A stretch of DNA of 64,000 bases from Sphingopyxis alaskensis RB2256 (lineage in GTDB: Bacteria; Pseudomonadota; Alphaproteobacteria; Sphingomonadales; Sphingomonadaceae). Numbering within the stretch: position 1 is the stretch's first letter; each line of letters starts with the position of its first letter. The notes under the pieces were generated by a model that saw only the letters and a list, made by a program, of their open reading frames with translations, did not search any database and had not been told where the DNA came from. The stretch lies in assembly GCF_000013985.1 (NCBI RefSeq), contig NC_008048.1, forward strand, positions 558,001-622,000. The letters run 5' to 3'. A program made the position numbers and the translations under genes. Below are positions 1 through 10,677 of the stretch, piece after piece.

Positions 1-408
1 GGGGCGTTCGTGAACTTCATGGGCGGCAAGGACGGCCTCGTTCACGTGTCAGAAATCAGGAACGAGCGTGTCGAAAAGGTCGCCGACGTCCTGTCCGAAG
101 GGCAGGACGTCAAGGTCAAGGTGCTCGAGATCGATCCGCGCGGCAAGGTCCGCCTGTCGATGCGCGTCGTCGATCAGGAAACCGGCGCGGAACTCGAAGA
201 CACCCGCCCGGCGCGCGAACCGCGCGAGCGTGGCGACCGCGGCGACCGTGGTGATCGCGGTCCCCGCCGCGACGGCGGCGACCGTAATCGCGGCGGCCGC
301 GAACGCGGCCCGCGCCGCGACGGCGGCGGCGACCGCGGCCCCCGCCGCGAACGCAGCGAGGACGGCCCCGAAGATCAGGGCCATGTGCCCGACTTCCTGA
401 AGGACTAA
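1..408 (+). CDS. pnp: Polynucleotide phosphorylase, C-terminal part (5' end outside window)
   Basis: This is the 3' end of the gene for the phosphorolytic 3'-5' exoribonuclease that takes part in mRNA turnover. The frame is open from base 1, so the RNase PH and KH domains lie outside the window. What is visible begins inside the S1 RNA-binding domain ([19 protein letters not shown], residues 1-19; [10 protein letters not shown] about residues 50-59). It then runs into a low-complexity tail of GDRGDRG and RRDGG repeats and ends in VPDFLKD. Such Arg/Gly-rich tails are common in alphaproteobacterial PNPase and probably bind RNA or RNase E. A terminator follows within 30 bases. Confidence 0.93.
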   Translation, partial: GAFVNFMGGKDGLVHVSEIRNERVEKVADVLSEGQDVKVKVLEIDPRGKVRLSMRVVDQETGAELEDTRPAREPRERGDRGDRGDRGPRRDGGDRNRGGRERGPRRDGGGDRGPRRERSEDGPEDQGHVPDFLKD

Positions 409-432
409 GTCTTTCGATTAGCGAACCGCGAA

Positions 433-459
433 GGGGCTGCCGAGAGGCGGCCCCTTTTT
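433..459 (+). terminator. Rho-independent terminator after pnp
   Basis: A 9-bp stem (GGGGCTGCC / GGCGGCCCC, one G-T wobble) with a GAGA loop is followed by five T. It lies 25 bases after the pnp stop. The remaining bases up to the cyclophilin gene at 688 show no gene that I can support. Confidence 0.85.
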
Positions 460-687
460 ACTGGGACGGAATAGCGGTTTTTCGACAATAACCGCCTTCG
501 CGGGAGCGGCGGCCTACTTCGCCGACTCGAGGCGCAACGAAGGAGCCGCTTGCGCCGCGCCTTTCGGTGTAGCGGTCAGCCGAACAGCCGGGTCTGCACG
601 GGTTGCGCGCGGCCGGGTCCGGTTGCCGCCCGGCGGCATAGCCGGACATGATGTGAAAGCACTCGCATCGACGGCGCGGTTGCGGTT

Positions 688-1392
688 ATGGTCGGCACCA
701 TGCTGACGCTTGCCGCCGCCCTGATCCTCGCCATCCAGCCCGCCGCCGTCCCGCCGCAGGCGACGCAATTGCCGCCGCCCGTGCCGCCGGTCCCGGCGCC
801 GGTTACGCCGGTGGTCGAGGCCGATACGCGCCCCTTTGTCGCGCTCACCACCGATCTGGGGACAATCACCGTGCGGATCGAGGACAAGCGCGCGCCGGTG
901 ACAGCCGCCAATTTCCTTCGCTATGTCGACACGAAGCGGATGGACGGGTTCCAATTCTATCGTTCGACCCGAAGCTGGGGCCCGGCGAACCAGCTCATCC
1001 AGGCCGGCAATCGCGGCGATGCGCGGCGCAATTATCCGCCGATCGCGCACGAACCGACGACCGCCACGGGCCTCACCCATTGCAAGGGGGCGCTGTCGAT
1101 GGCGCGGCTGAGTCCCGGCGATGCGACGACCGACTTTTTCCTGCTGCTCTCGGACATCAAGGGTTTCGACGCCGATGCGCCGGGCGGCGACGGTGTGGGT
1201 TTTGCAGTGTTCGGGGAGGTCGTCGCGGGCGCGGACGTCGCCGCGGCGATTTTCAACGCGCCGATCTCGCCGACCGCGGGCGAGGGGGTGATGGTGGGAC
1301 AGATCCTCGACCCGCAGGTGACAATCCGCACCGCGCGCCGCGTCCCCGCGCCTGCCGATGCGCCCAAGGGCTGCGTGGTCAAGGCACAATAG
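688..1392 (+). CDS. Secreted cyclophilin-type peptidyl-prolyl isomerase
   Basis: Predicted to catalyse cis-trans isomerisation of peptidyl-proline bonds during folding of exported proteins. Residues 1-23 form a signal-peptide-like segment (LTLAAALILAIQPAAV), followed by a proline-rich linker (about 24-45) and a cyclophilin domain from about residue 50. That domain contains TDLGTITVRIEDKRAPVTAANF and the FQFYRSTR strand; GALSMAR and DFFLLL match the conserved core. In-frame ATG codons occur at 688 and 700, and the second would also give a good signal peptide. The active-site Arg (YRS) is present, but the classical Trp that binds cyclosporin is not obvious. The gene stands alone between pnp and bamD. 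Confidence 0.85.
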   Translation: MVGTMLTLAAALILAIQPAAVPPQATQLPPPVPPVPAPVTPVVEADTRPFVALTTDLGTITVRIEDKRAPVTAANFLRYVDTKRMDGFQFYRSTRSWGPANQLIQAGNRGDARRNYPPIAHEPTTATGLTHCKGALSMARLSPGDATTDFFLLLSDIKGFDADAPGGDGVGFAVFGEVVAGADVAAAIFNAPISPTAGEGVMVGQILDPQVTIRTARRVPAPADAPKGCVVKAQ

Positions 1393-1478
1393 CTTTCTCT
1401 TGCAAGGCAAGGCCGAAACCCGACCGGGCGTGCCATCATTTATTTTGCGTTCATCCGCGCTGTGGCTATACCGCGCGC

Positions 1479-2273
1479 ATGACTCGTTTTGCACCCTCGC
1501 GCGCCGCTGTGCGCCTGCTCGCCGCCGCATTCGTGATCACGCCCATGCTGGCGGCCTGCGCCGGTGGCGGCGGGGTCAAGCAGGATACGCGCTATGTCGC
1601 GCGCGACGTCAACACGCTCTACCGCGCCGCGCAGGAACGGCTCGACCGCGGGCAATACGGCATTGCCGCCGCGCTGTTCGACGAGGTCGAGCGTCAGCAT
1701 CCCTATTCGCCCTGGGCGCGCCGCGCACAGCTGATGAGCTCGTTCAGCTATTATATGGACCGCGAATATACGCCGGCGATCGAGGCCGCGCAGCGCTTCC
1801 TCGCGATCCATCCGGGCAACAAGGACGCACCCTATGCCTATTATCTGATCGCGCTCAGCTATTATGAGCAGATCAGCGACGTGACGCGCGACCAGCGGAT
1901 CACGCAGCAGGCGCAGGCCGCGCTTGGCGAAATCGTGCGCCGCTATCCCGACAGCCGCTATGCCGCCGACGCGCGGCTCAAACTCGACCTGGTACAGGAC
2001 CATCTGGCGGGCAAGGAGATGGAGATCGGGCGCTTTTATCAGCGCAGCTCGAACTGGCTCGCCGCGTCGATCCGTTTCCGCGAGGTGGTCGACAAATATC
2101 AGACCACCAGCCACGCGCCCGAGGCGCTGTACCGCCTGACCGAATCCTATCTCGCGCTCGGTATTCCGGAAGAAGCCAAAAAGTCCGCGGCGGTGCTCGG
2201 CGCCAACTATCCCGGCAATGAATGGTATGAGCGTGCGTACAAACTGATGCAGAAGCACGCACCGAGCGCATAG
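1479..2273 (+). CDS. bamD: Outer membrane assembly lipoprotein BamD
   Basis: BamD is the essential lipoprotein partner of BamA in the complex that inserts beta-barrel proteins into the outer membrane. The 264-residue product starts with a lipoprotein signal peptide; the lipobox LAAC places the lipidated Cys at residue 27. TPR-type repeats follow (AAQERLDRGQYGIAAALFDE, then YYLIALSYYEQI). The conserved BamD stretch around residues 75-110 (QHPYSPWARRAQLM, FSYYMDREY, AAQRFLAIHPG) is clear. The ATG at 1479 was chosen because it directly precedes the signal peptide. Gene order bamD-recN-ligA is common in alphaproteobacteria. Confidence 0.95.
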   Translation: MTRFAPSRAAVRLLAAAFVITPMLAACAGGGGVKQDTRYVARDVNTLYRAAQERLDRGQYGIAAALFDEVERQHPYSPWARRAQLMSSFSYYMDREYTPAIEAAQRFLAIHPGNKDAPYAYYLIALSYYEQISDVTRDQRITQQAQAALGEIVRRYPDSRYAADARLKLDLVQDHLAGKEMEIGRFYQRSSNWLAASIRFREVVDKYQTTSHAPEALYRLTESYLALGIPEEAKKSAAVLGANYPGNEWYERAYKLMQKHAPSA

Positions 2274-2288
2274 ATTCTGCCTTTGTTC
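2274..2288 (+). promoter_or_regulatory. Candidate LexA (SOS) box upstream of recN
   Basis: The sequence reads ATTC-N7-GTTC, one base away from the alphaproteobacterial LexA box GTTC-N7-GTTC. It begins right after the bamD stop and ends 17 bases before the recN start. Its position in front of a classical SOS gene is the main support. Confidence 0.5.
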
Positions 2289-2305
2289 TGCGGTAAGGAC
2301 GGCGC

Positions 2306-3976
2306 GTGCTGACCGCATTGTCCATCGCCAACATCGTTCTGATCGAGCGGCTCGACCTCGATTTCGAGGCCGGGCTGGGCGTGTTGACCGGCGAGACGGG
2401 GGCCGGCAAGTCGATCCTGCTCGACGCACTGGGCCTTGCGCTCGGCGCGCGTGCCGACAGCGCGCTGGTGCGGCAGGGCACCGACCGGGCGCAGGTCACC
2501 GCCAGCTTTGCGCCGCCCGCCGCGGGCAGTCCGCTTGCGACGCTGCTTGCCGACAATGACATCACGCAGGGCGTCGGCGAGCCGTTGATCATTCGCCGCA
2601 CATTGAAGGCCGATGGTGGTAGTCGTGCCTTTTTGAACGACCAGCCCTGCTCGGCGGCGCTGCTGCGCGAGGTCGGCGGACATCTCGTTGAAATCCACGG
2701 CCAGCACGACGACCGCGGGCTGCTCGCGCCCGCGGGGCACCGCGCGCTGCTCGACGCCTATGCGCGCGCCGACACCGCCGCGGTCGCCGCGGCCCACGCG
2801 GCATGGCGCGCCGCCGAGGCGAAGCTCGCTGCCGCGCGCGCCGCCATCGCCGAAGCCGAGCGCGACCGCGAGTGGCTCGAACATTGCGTCGCCGAACTCC
2901 AGGCGCTCGCGCCTCAGCCCGGCGAAGAGGCCGAACTCGCCGAAGCGCGCGCCGCGATGCAAAAGGGCGAGCGGCTTGCGGGCGATCTGGGCGCGATCCT
3001 TGAGGTCTTCGACGGCAGCGACGGCGGCCCCGCGCTGCTGCGCGGCGCGGCGCGGCGGCTCGACCGGCTCGCGGGCGATCATGCGCTGCTCGCCGAGGCG
3101 CTCGCGGCGCTCGACCGCGCGATCATCGAGGCCGACGAGGCGGAGACGAAGCTGCACGAAGCCGCCCGCGCGATGGAATATGACCCCGAACGGCTCGACG
3201 CGACCGAGACGCGCCTGTTCGAACTGCGCGCGATGGCGCGCAAGCACGCCTGCCAGCCCGACGAGCTTGCCGACCTCACGGGCACGCTCGCCGCGCGGCT
3301 CGACGCGATCGAGGGCGGCAGCGCGGGACTCGCGCGGCTCGAGGCCGCGGTTGCCGAAAGTGCCGCCGCCTATACCCGCGCCGCGACTGTGCTGTCCGAT
3401 CAGCGCGCGAAGGCGGCGGCGCGGCTCGACGCGGCGGTGGCGGACGAGTTGGCGCCCTTGAAACTCGACGCCGCGCGCTTCCGGACGCTTGTCGAGCGGC
3501 TTCCCGCCGACCGCTGGGGGCCAGGGGGCATCGACCGCGTCGAGTTCCTGATCGCGACAAATCCCGGCGCGCCTTTTGCCCCGCTGGCGAAGATTGCGAG
3601 CGGCGGCGAATTGTCGCGCTTCATCCTTGCGCTCAAGGTCGCGCTCGCCGAAGAGGGCGGCGCCGACACGATCATCTTCGACGAAATCGACCGCGGCGTC
3701 GGCGGCGCCGTCGCAAGCGCGATCGGCGAGCGGCTGGCAAGACTCGCCGGTGCGGGCAAGCAATTGCTGGCGGTGACGCACAGTCCGCAGGTCGCGGCCA
3801 AGGGCGCCTTCCATTTCGTCATCGCCAAGTCGAGCGAGGGGACCGTCACGCGCACCAGCGTCCACACCCTCGACGACGCCGGCCGCCGCGAAGAAATCGC
3901 CCGGATGCTGTCGGGTGCCGAAGTGACCGAGGAAGCAAGGGCACAGGCCGAGCGGCTGTTGGAGGTGGCGGCGTGA
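2306..3976 (+). CDS. recN: DNA repair protein RecN
   Basis: RecN is an SMC-like ATPase that acts in recombinational repair of double-strand breaks. The 556-residue length fits the family. Walker A GETGAGKS is at residues 29-36. The middle is an Ala/Glu/Arg-rich coiled coil (about 150-370). The C-terminal head carries the ABC signature (SGGELSRFILALK, about 432-444), Walker B (TIIFDEIDRGVGG) and the H-loop (LLAVTHSPQVAA). The start is GTG, with TAAGGAC 6-12 bases upstream as a weak ribosome binding site. The stop overlaps the next gene by four bases (GTGA). A LexA-like box precedes it. Confidence 0.96.
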   Translation: MLTALSIANIVLIERLDLDFEAGLGVLTGETGAGKSILLDALGLALGARADSALVRQGTDRAQVTASFAPPAAGSPLATLLADNDITQGVGEPLIIRRTLKADGGSRAFLNDQPCSAALLREVGGHLVEIHGQHDDRGLLAPAGHRALLDAYARADTAAVAAAHAAWRAAEAKLAAARAAIAEAERDREWLEHCVAELQALAPQPGEEAELAEARAAMQKGERLAGDLGAILEVFDGSDGGPALLRGAARRLDRLAGDHALLAEALAALDRAIIEADEAETKLHEAARAMEYDPERLDATETRLFELRAMARKHACQPDELADLTGTLAARLDAIEGGSAGLARLEAAVAESAAAYTRAATVLSDQRAKAAARLDAAVADELAPLKLDAARFRTLVERLPADRWGPGGIDRVEFLIATNPGAPFAPLAKIASGGELSRFILALKVALAEEGGADTIIFDEIDRGVGGAVASAIGERLARLAGAGKQLLAVTHSPQVAAKGAFHFVIAKSSEGTVTRTSVHTLDDAGRREEIARMLSGAEVTEEARAQAERLLEVAA

Positions 3977-4659
3977 CCGTCCTTCATCCCCTCGACCGCC
4001 CCATCTGGTCGATGCTCACCGGGCGGCAGGCGCATCTGGCGGAGGGCGACGCGCGGGCGCTCAGGATCGATCGCGGTTATGGCGTGTTCGGGGTGGCCGC
4101 CGACACCGGCGCTGCGGCGCAGGCGGCGCTGGCCGCGCTGGTGCCCGATGACGGCGAGCTCTGGATCGTCGAGGGCGATCCCTGGCCCGTACCGCCGGGC
4201 GTGCGCGAGGTGAGGCGCGCGGTGCTGGCGCAGATGGTTGCCGACGGACCGCCGCCCGCGCCGCGCGACGGCGAACCGCCGATCGTCGCTTTGCACGATT
4301 CGGATGCACCCGAAATGGCGGCGCTTGCCGACCATGCGAAACCCGGGCCGTGGGGACCGGCGACGCACCGCTACGGTCCCTTTTTCGGCGTTCGCGAGGA
4401 TGGCCGCCTGCTCGCGATGGCGGGGCAAAGGATGTTGATGCCCGGGATGGCCGAGGTCAGTGGCGTCGCGACCTGGGCCGATTGTCGCGGCCGCGGGCTG
4501 GCGCGCGCGCTGATCGGCCATGTCATGCGCGCGATGGTGGCGCGCGGCGAAACGCCGTTCCTGCACAGCTATGCCGACAATGCGGGCGCGATTGCGCTGT
4601 ATGAATCCCTGGGCTTTCGGATTCGACGCGAAGTGCATGTGCTGGTGATCGCGCGGTGA
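3973..4659 (+). CDS. GNAT family N-acetyltransferase (FR47-like)
   Basis: Predicted acetyl-CoA-dependent acetyltransferase of unknown substrate. The C-terminal half has the GNAT fold: the acetyl-CoA loop WADCRGRGLARALIGHV (about residues 171-187) matches the R/Q-x-x-G-x-G/A motif, and YADNAGAIALYESLGFRI (about 199-216) is the typical final helix and strand. The N-terminal 90 residues are less conserved and may be a degenerate GNAT half, as in FR47-like proteins. Its GTG start overlaps the recN stop (GTGA), so translation is probably coupled to recN. No role in repair can be claimed from the sequence. Confidence 0.82.
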   Translation: MTVLHPLDRPIWSMLTGRQAHLAEGDARALRIDRGYGVFGVAADTGAAAQAALAALVPDDGELWIVEGDPWPVPPGVREVRRAVLAQMVADGPPPAPRDGEPPIVALHDSDAPEMAALADHAKPGPWGPATHRYGPFFGVREDGRLLAMAGQRMLMPGMAEVSGVATWADCRGRGLARALIGHVMRAMVARGETPFLHSYADNAGAIALYESLGFRIRREVHVLVIAR

Positions 4660-4667
4660 TTACGTCT

Positions 4668-7251
<2,584 letters not shown>

Positions 7252-7267
7252 ACACCTAGAGCGCGGC

Positions 7268-7519
7268 GTGCTGCTCCTGTTGCCGGCGCAGCCGGCGCTC
7301 GCGGCGCGGATGCTCGTGGCGCCGGGCTGGATGATCGAAAGCGACGCATCGAGGTCGATCACGGTGCGCATCTGTTCGGACCCTGCCAACCCCGCCGCGA
7401 CGAGGAGGATTCCGATTGAGAGGGTCGGCGTACACGACAGCGCTGCGGACCCACGGCATGGCCGAGTCTGCGCGGCTCGATGCCAGTTTTCCGGTGAGGA
7501 TATTTCCATGACAAAATAG
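7268..7519 (+). CDS. Small DUF2946-like protein, possibly truncated
   Basis: An 83-codon frame with a GTG start. The N-terminal part (hydrophobic stretch, RMLVAPGWMIESD, then ITVRICSDP) resembles the start of DUF2946-type small membrane proteins, which often have a VPAGFMP motif and a short Cys/His-rich tail. The expected hydrophobic C-terminus is missing, so this may be a decayed gene. There is no strong ribosome binding site. A 30-base GC-rich hairpin (about 7520-7552) follows and separates it from modA. Function unknown; the coding call is tentative. Confidence 0.4.
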   Translation: MLLLLPAQPALAARMLVAPGWMIESDASRSITVRICSDPANPAATRRIPIERVGVHDSAADPRHGRVCAARCQFSGEDISMTK

Positions 7520-7594
7520 CCGGCACACGCCGCTCTGCGCGGCGTGCCGGCTGAGCGTTGCGGCAAGAGGCCCGGCGCGCCTATAGTCGACAGC

Positions 7595-8359
7595 ATGGCT
7601 TTTGTCCTTCGCCTGCTTCTCGCGCTCGCCGGGCTGTTGCTGACGCCTGCCGGTGCGGCGGCGGCGCGGGGGCCGGTCGTGCTCGCGGCGGCGAGCCTGC
7701 AGGAATCGCTCACCGAAGCGGCGAACGTCTGGGCGGCGCGGGGGCATCCGAAACCCCTGCTGTCCTTCGCCGCCTCGTCGGCGCTCGCGCGGCAGGTCAT
7801 TGCCGGGGCGCCCGCCGACATCTTCCTCTCGGCCGACGAACCGTGGATGGATGCGGTCGCGAAGGCGGGCAGGCTCCGCGCGGGGACGCGAGTCAGGTTG
7901 GTCGGCAATCGCCTCGTGCTGATCGCACCCGCCGCGAGCAAGGTCCGGCTGACCCCGGCGCACGGCTTTCCACTCGCCCGAGCGCTCGGTTCCGGCCGTC
8001 TCGCCATCGCCGACCCCGATGCGGTGCCTGCGGGCCGCTATGCGAGGGCAGCGCTGGCGCATCTCGGCGTGTGGGGCAGCGTCGCGGGCAGGCTCGCGCC
8101 CGCCGAAAATGTCCGCGCCACGCTGGCACTCGTCGAGCGCGGTGCCGCGCCGCTCGGCATCGTCTATGCGACCGACGCGCACGCGTCGAAAGCGGTGCGG
8201 ATCGTCGGCAGCTTTCCCGCCGCGAGCCACCCGCCGATCCGCTATCCGCTGGCGGTGCTGAAAACATCGCGGCACCGCGACGCCGCGGCCTTTCGTGCCT
8301 TCCTCTTGTCCAGCCAAGGCCGCGCGATATTTGCGCGCCACGGTTTTTCGGCGCCGTGA
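7595..8359 (+). CDS. modA: Molybdate ABC transporter, periplasmic binding protein
   Basis: ModA captures molybdate (and tungstate) in the periplasm and hands it to ModBC. A signal peptide (MAFVLRLLLALAGLLLTPAGAAAA) is followed by the ModA hallmark VVLAAASLQESLTEAA. Further family motifs are SFAASSALARQVIAGAPADIFLSADE, QLxP-like IADPDAVPAGRYARAAL, and GIVYATDA near the C-terminus. The ATG at 7595 is chosen because it directly precedes the signal peptide. The TGA stop overlaps the modB ATG by one base, so modABC is an operon. Confidence 0.93.
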   Translation: MAFVLRLLLALAGLLLTPAGAAAARGPVVLAAASLQESLTEAANVWAARGHPKPLLSFAASSALARQVIAGAPADIFLSADEPWMDAVAKAGRLRAGTRVRLVGNRLVLIAPAASKVRLTPAHGFPLARALGSGRLAIADPDAVPAGRYARAALAHLGVWGSVAGRLAPAENVRATLALVERGAAPLGIVYATDAHASKAVRIVGSFPAASHPPIRYPLAVLKTSRHRDAAAFRAFLLSSQGRAIFARHGFSAP

Positions 8360-9054
8360 TGCTGACCGCCGAGGAATGGGGGATCGTCGCATTGTCGCTC
8401 AAGGTCGGCGGGCTCGCGGTGCTCGCGACGCTGCCGCTTGCCTTCGTTGTCGCGTGGACGCTCGCGCGCTATCGTTTCCCCGGCCGGATGCTCGTCGATG
8501 CGCTCGTCCATCTGCCGCTGGTGTTGCCGCCGGTCGTCACCGGCTGGCTGCTGCTCATCGCTTTCGGGCCGCTGGGGCCGGTCGGTGGCTGGCTCGAACG
8601 CTGGTTTGGCCTTGCCCTGATGTTCCGCTGGACCGGCGCGGCGCTCGCGGCGGCGATCATGGCGCTGCCGCTGATGGTGCGCGCGATGCGGCTGTCTATC
8701 GAGGGGATCGACCGGCGGCTGGAGGGCGCGGCGCGGACGCTCGGGGCTGGGCGCTGGCACGCCTTTCGCACGATCAGCCTGCCGCTCGCGCTTCCGGGCA
8801 TCCTCGCCGCGCTGGTGCTCGGCTTCGCGCGCTCGATCGGCGAGTTTGGCGCGACGATCACCTTTGTCTCGAACATTCCGGGCGAAACGCGCACGCTGCC
8901 GCTCGCCATCTATTCGGCGTTGCAGGTGCCGGACGGCGAAGCGACGGTGACGCGGCTCGCGCTTTTGTCGGTTGCCCTGTCGCTCGGTGCGCTGCTCGCC
9001 TCCGAATGGCTGGTGCGGCGCAGCCATGTCGGACGGCGCGCGCATGACGATTGA
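8359..9054 (+). CDS. modB: Molybdate ABC transporter permease
   Basis: Inner-membrane channel subunit of the molybdate importer. The 231 residues contain five to six hydrophobic segments and the ModB/CysTW permease signature EGAARTLGAGRWHAFRTISLP (the EAA loop that docks on ModC). GEFGATITFVSNIPGETRTLPLAIY is also very typical of ModB. Start and stop are fixed by a one-base overlap with modA and an overlap of 11 or 29 bases with modC. Confidence 0.95.
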   Translation: MLTAEEWGIVALSLKVGGLAVLATLPLAFVVAWTLARYRFPGRMLVDALVHLPLVLPPVVTGWLLLIAFGPLGPVGGWLERWFGLALMFRWTGAALAAAIMALPLMVRAMRLSIEGIDRRLEGAARTLGAGRWHAFRTISLPLALPGILAALVLGFARSIGEFGATITFVSNIPGETRTLPLAIYSALQVPDGEATVTRLALLSVALSLGALLASEWLVRRSHVGRRAHDD

Positions 9055-9664
9055 GATCGACGTCGAAAAACGACGTGGCGACCGCGTCATCGCCGCGCGC
9101 TTCTCAGCGGGGCCGGGGCTGACCGCGCTGTTCGGCCCGTCGGGTGTGGGCAAGACGAGCATATTCGACATGGTCGCCGGGCTGCTGCGCCCTGATCGCG
9201 GGCATATCCGCATCGGCGACCGTATTTTATTCGATGCCGAGACCGATCTGCCGCCCGAAGCGCGCCGCATCGGTTATGTCTTTCAGGACGGGCGACTGTT
9301 CCCGCACAGGCGGGTGCGCGCGAATCTTCTCTACGGCCACGCGCTTGCGCCGCAGGCGAACCGCTGGATGACGCTCGAAGAGGCGGCCGGCTTCCTCGGC
9401 ATCGGCCATCTTTTCGACCGCTGGCCGCAAAGCCTGTCGGGCGGGGAGGCGCAGCGCGTCGCGATCGGTCGCGCGCTGCTCGCCGGTCCCGACATATTGC
9501 TGATGGACGAACCGCTCTCGTCACTCGACGCGGCGCGGCGCGGCGACATCATGGCGGTGATCGAGCGGATTCGCGACGAGCTTCGGCTCCCCATTCTCTA
9601 CGTCAGCCACGATCACGCCGAGGTCGACCGGCTCGCAACATCGGTCGTCGCGATCGGCGAATAA
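9044..9664 (+). CDS. modC: Molybdate ABC transporter ATPase, short form
   Basis: Provides ATP hydrolysis for molybdate uptake. Motifs: Walker A GPSGVGKTS (about 31-39), Q-loop GYVFQDGRLFPH, signature SLSGGEAQRVAIGRALL, Walker B LLMDEPLSSLD and H-loop YVSHDHAEVDRL. The protein ends about 25 residues after the H-loop, so the C-terminal molybdate-binding (TOBE/Mop) domain of typical ModC is absent. An alternative in-frame ATG lies at 9026. The ModC identity rests on the gene order modA-modB-modC. Confidence 0.9.
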   Translation: MTIEIDVEKRRGDRVIAARFSAGPGLTALFGPSGVGKTSIFDMVAGLLRPDRGHIRIGDRILFDAETDLPPEARRIGYVFQDGRLFPHRRVRANLLYGHALAPQANRWMTLEEAAGFLGIGHLFDRWPQSLSGGEAQRVAIGRALLAGPDILLMDEPLSSLDAARRGDIMAVIERIRDELRLPILYVSHDHAEVDRLATSVVAIGE

Positions 9665-9678
9665 GTTTCACATGAAAC
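9665..9678. promoter_or_regulatory. Palindrome upstream of phhA
   Basis: GTTTCA-CA-TGAAAC is an inverted repeat beginning right after the modC stop and 24 bases before the phhA start. It is a plausible operator for phhA, but I do not recognise the regulator. It differs from the TyrR/PhhR box. Confidence 0.4.
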
Positions 9679-9702
9679 CATATTTGTGATAGAAGTCTGT
9701 CC

Positions 9703-10572
9703 ATGGAAAGCCGGTTTACCCACGTCCACGAAACCCCGCCGCCGGGCGCCGCGGCCGACTGGACGATTTCGCAGAATTGGGACGCCTTCACCGCCGACGA
9801 ACATGCGATGTGGGACCGGCTGTTCGCGCGCCAGTCGGCGATGTTGCCCGGCCGCGCGGCCGACGCATTTATGCGCGGCATCGACGTGCTCAAGCTGGAA
9901 AAGCCGGGCATTCCCGATTACCGCGAGCTCAACGCGCGGCTGATGGCGGCGACGGGGTGGCAGGTTGTCGCGGTGCCGGGACTGGTTCCCGACGACGTGT
10001 TTTTCGATCATCTGGCAAACCGGCGCTTTCCCGCGGGCAATTTCATCCGCACACCCGACCAGCTCGATTACCTCCAGGAACCCGACGTCTTTCACGACGT
10101 CTTCGGCCATGTCCCGATGCTCGCCGACCCGGTTTTCGCCGATTATATGGTCGCCTATGGCGAGGGCGGACTGCGCAGCCTGAAGTTTGATGCGCTCAAA
10201 CAGCTGGCGCGGCTCTATTGGTATACGGTCGAATTCGGGCTGATCCGCGAAGCCGGCGGCCTGCGCATCTATGGCGCCGGGATCGTTTCCTCCTATGCAG
10301 AAAGCGTCTTCGCGCTCGACAGCGAGAGCCCGAACCGCCTCGGCTTCGACCTCGCGCGCGTCATGCGCACCGATTACCGGATCGACGATTTCCAGCAGAA
10401 TTATTTTGTCATCGACAGTCTGGAACAGTTGCTCGACATAACCGTGAATACCGATTTCGCGCCGCTCTATGCCGCGAACGCCGCACTGCCGCCGATCCCC
10501 ATTGCCGACATATTGCCGGACGACAAGGTGATCACGCGCGGCACCCAGGAATATGCCGCTGCGAAGGCCTGA
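9703..10572 (+). CDS. phhA: Phenylalanine 4-monooxygenase
   Basis: Converts L-phenylalanine to L-tyrosine with a tetrahydropterin cofactor and non-haem iron. The 289-residue length and layout match bacterial PhhA. The iron ligands are visible: His131 and His136 in HDVFGHVPML, and Glu177 in YWYTVEFGL. The catalytic core also contains IPDYRELNARLMAATGW and GAGIVSSYAESVFAL. There is no regulatory ACT domain, as expected for bacterial enzymes. The gene stands alone; a REP-type palindrome follows its stop. Confidence 0.96.
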   Translation: MESRFTHVHETPPPGAAADWTISQNWDAFTADEHAMWDRLFARQSAMLPGRAADAFMRGIDVLKLEKPGIPDYRELNARLMAATGWQVVAVPGLVPDDVFFDHLANRRFPAGNFIRTPDQLDYLQEPDVFHDVFGHVPMLADPVFADYMVAYGEGGLRSLKFDALKQLARLYWYTVEFGLIREAGGLRIYGAGIVSSYAESVFALDSESPNRLGFDLARVMRTDYRIDDFQQNYFVIDSLEQLLDITVNTDFAPLYAANAALPPIPIADILPDDKVITRGTQEYAAAKA

Positions 10573-10580
10573 TACCGAAA

Positions 10581-10672
10581 CGTCATTGCGAGCGTAGCGA
10601 AGCAATCGCCAGCTGTCGGAGAGGCCGTCGATAGCGGGAGATTGCTTGCTCGCTTCGCTCCTCGCAATGACG
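10581..10672. repeat. REP-type palindromic repeat, family A (copy 1)
   Basis: The ends are inverted copies of CGTCATTGCGAG, with inner arms GCGAAGCAATC / GATTGCT. It sits between the convergent genes phhA and prmA and could act as a bidirectional terminator. The second copy is at 17551-17648. Confidence 0.85.
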
Positions 10673-10677
10673 CTTTG

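Noticed and set aside
220..350. Tandem GGCGACCGCGG-like repeats near the start of the window
   Set aside because: They encode the Arg/Gly/Asp-rich tail of PNPase and are not a CRISPR array or an independent repeat element.
7520..7552. GC-rich hairpin before modA as a molybdenum cofactor riboswitch
   Set aside because: It is a single bulged stem of about 14 bp without the conserved multi-branched structure of that riboswitch. It is more likely a terminator of the preceding small gene.
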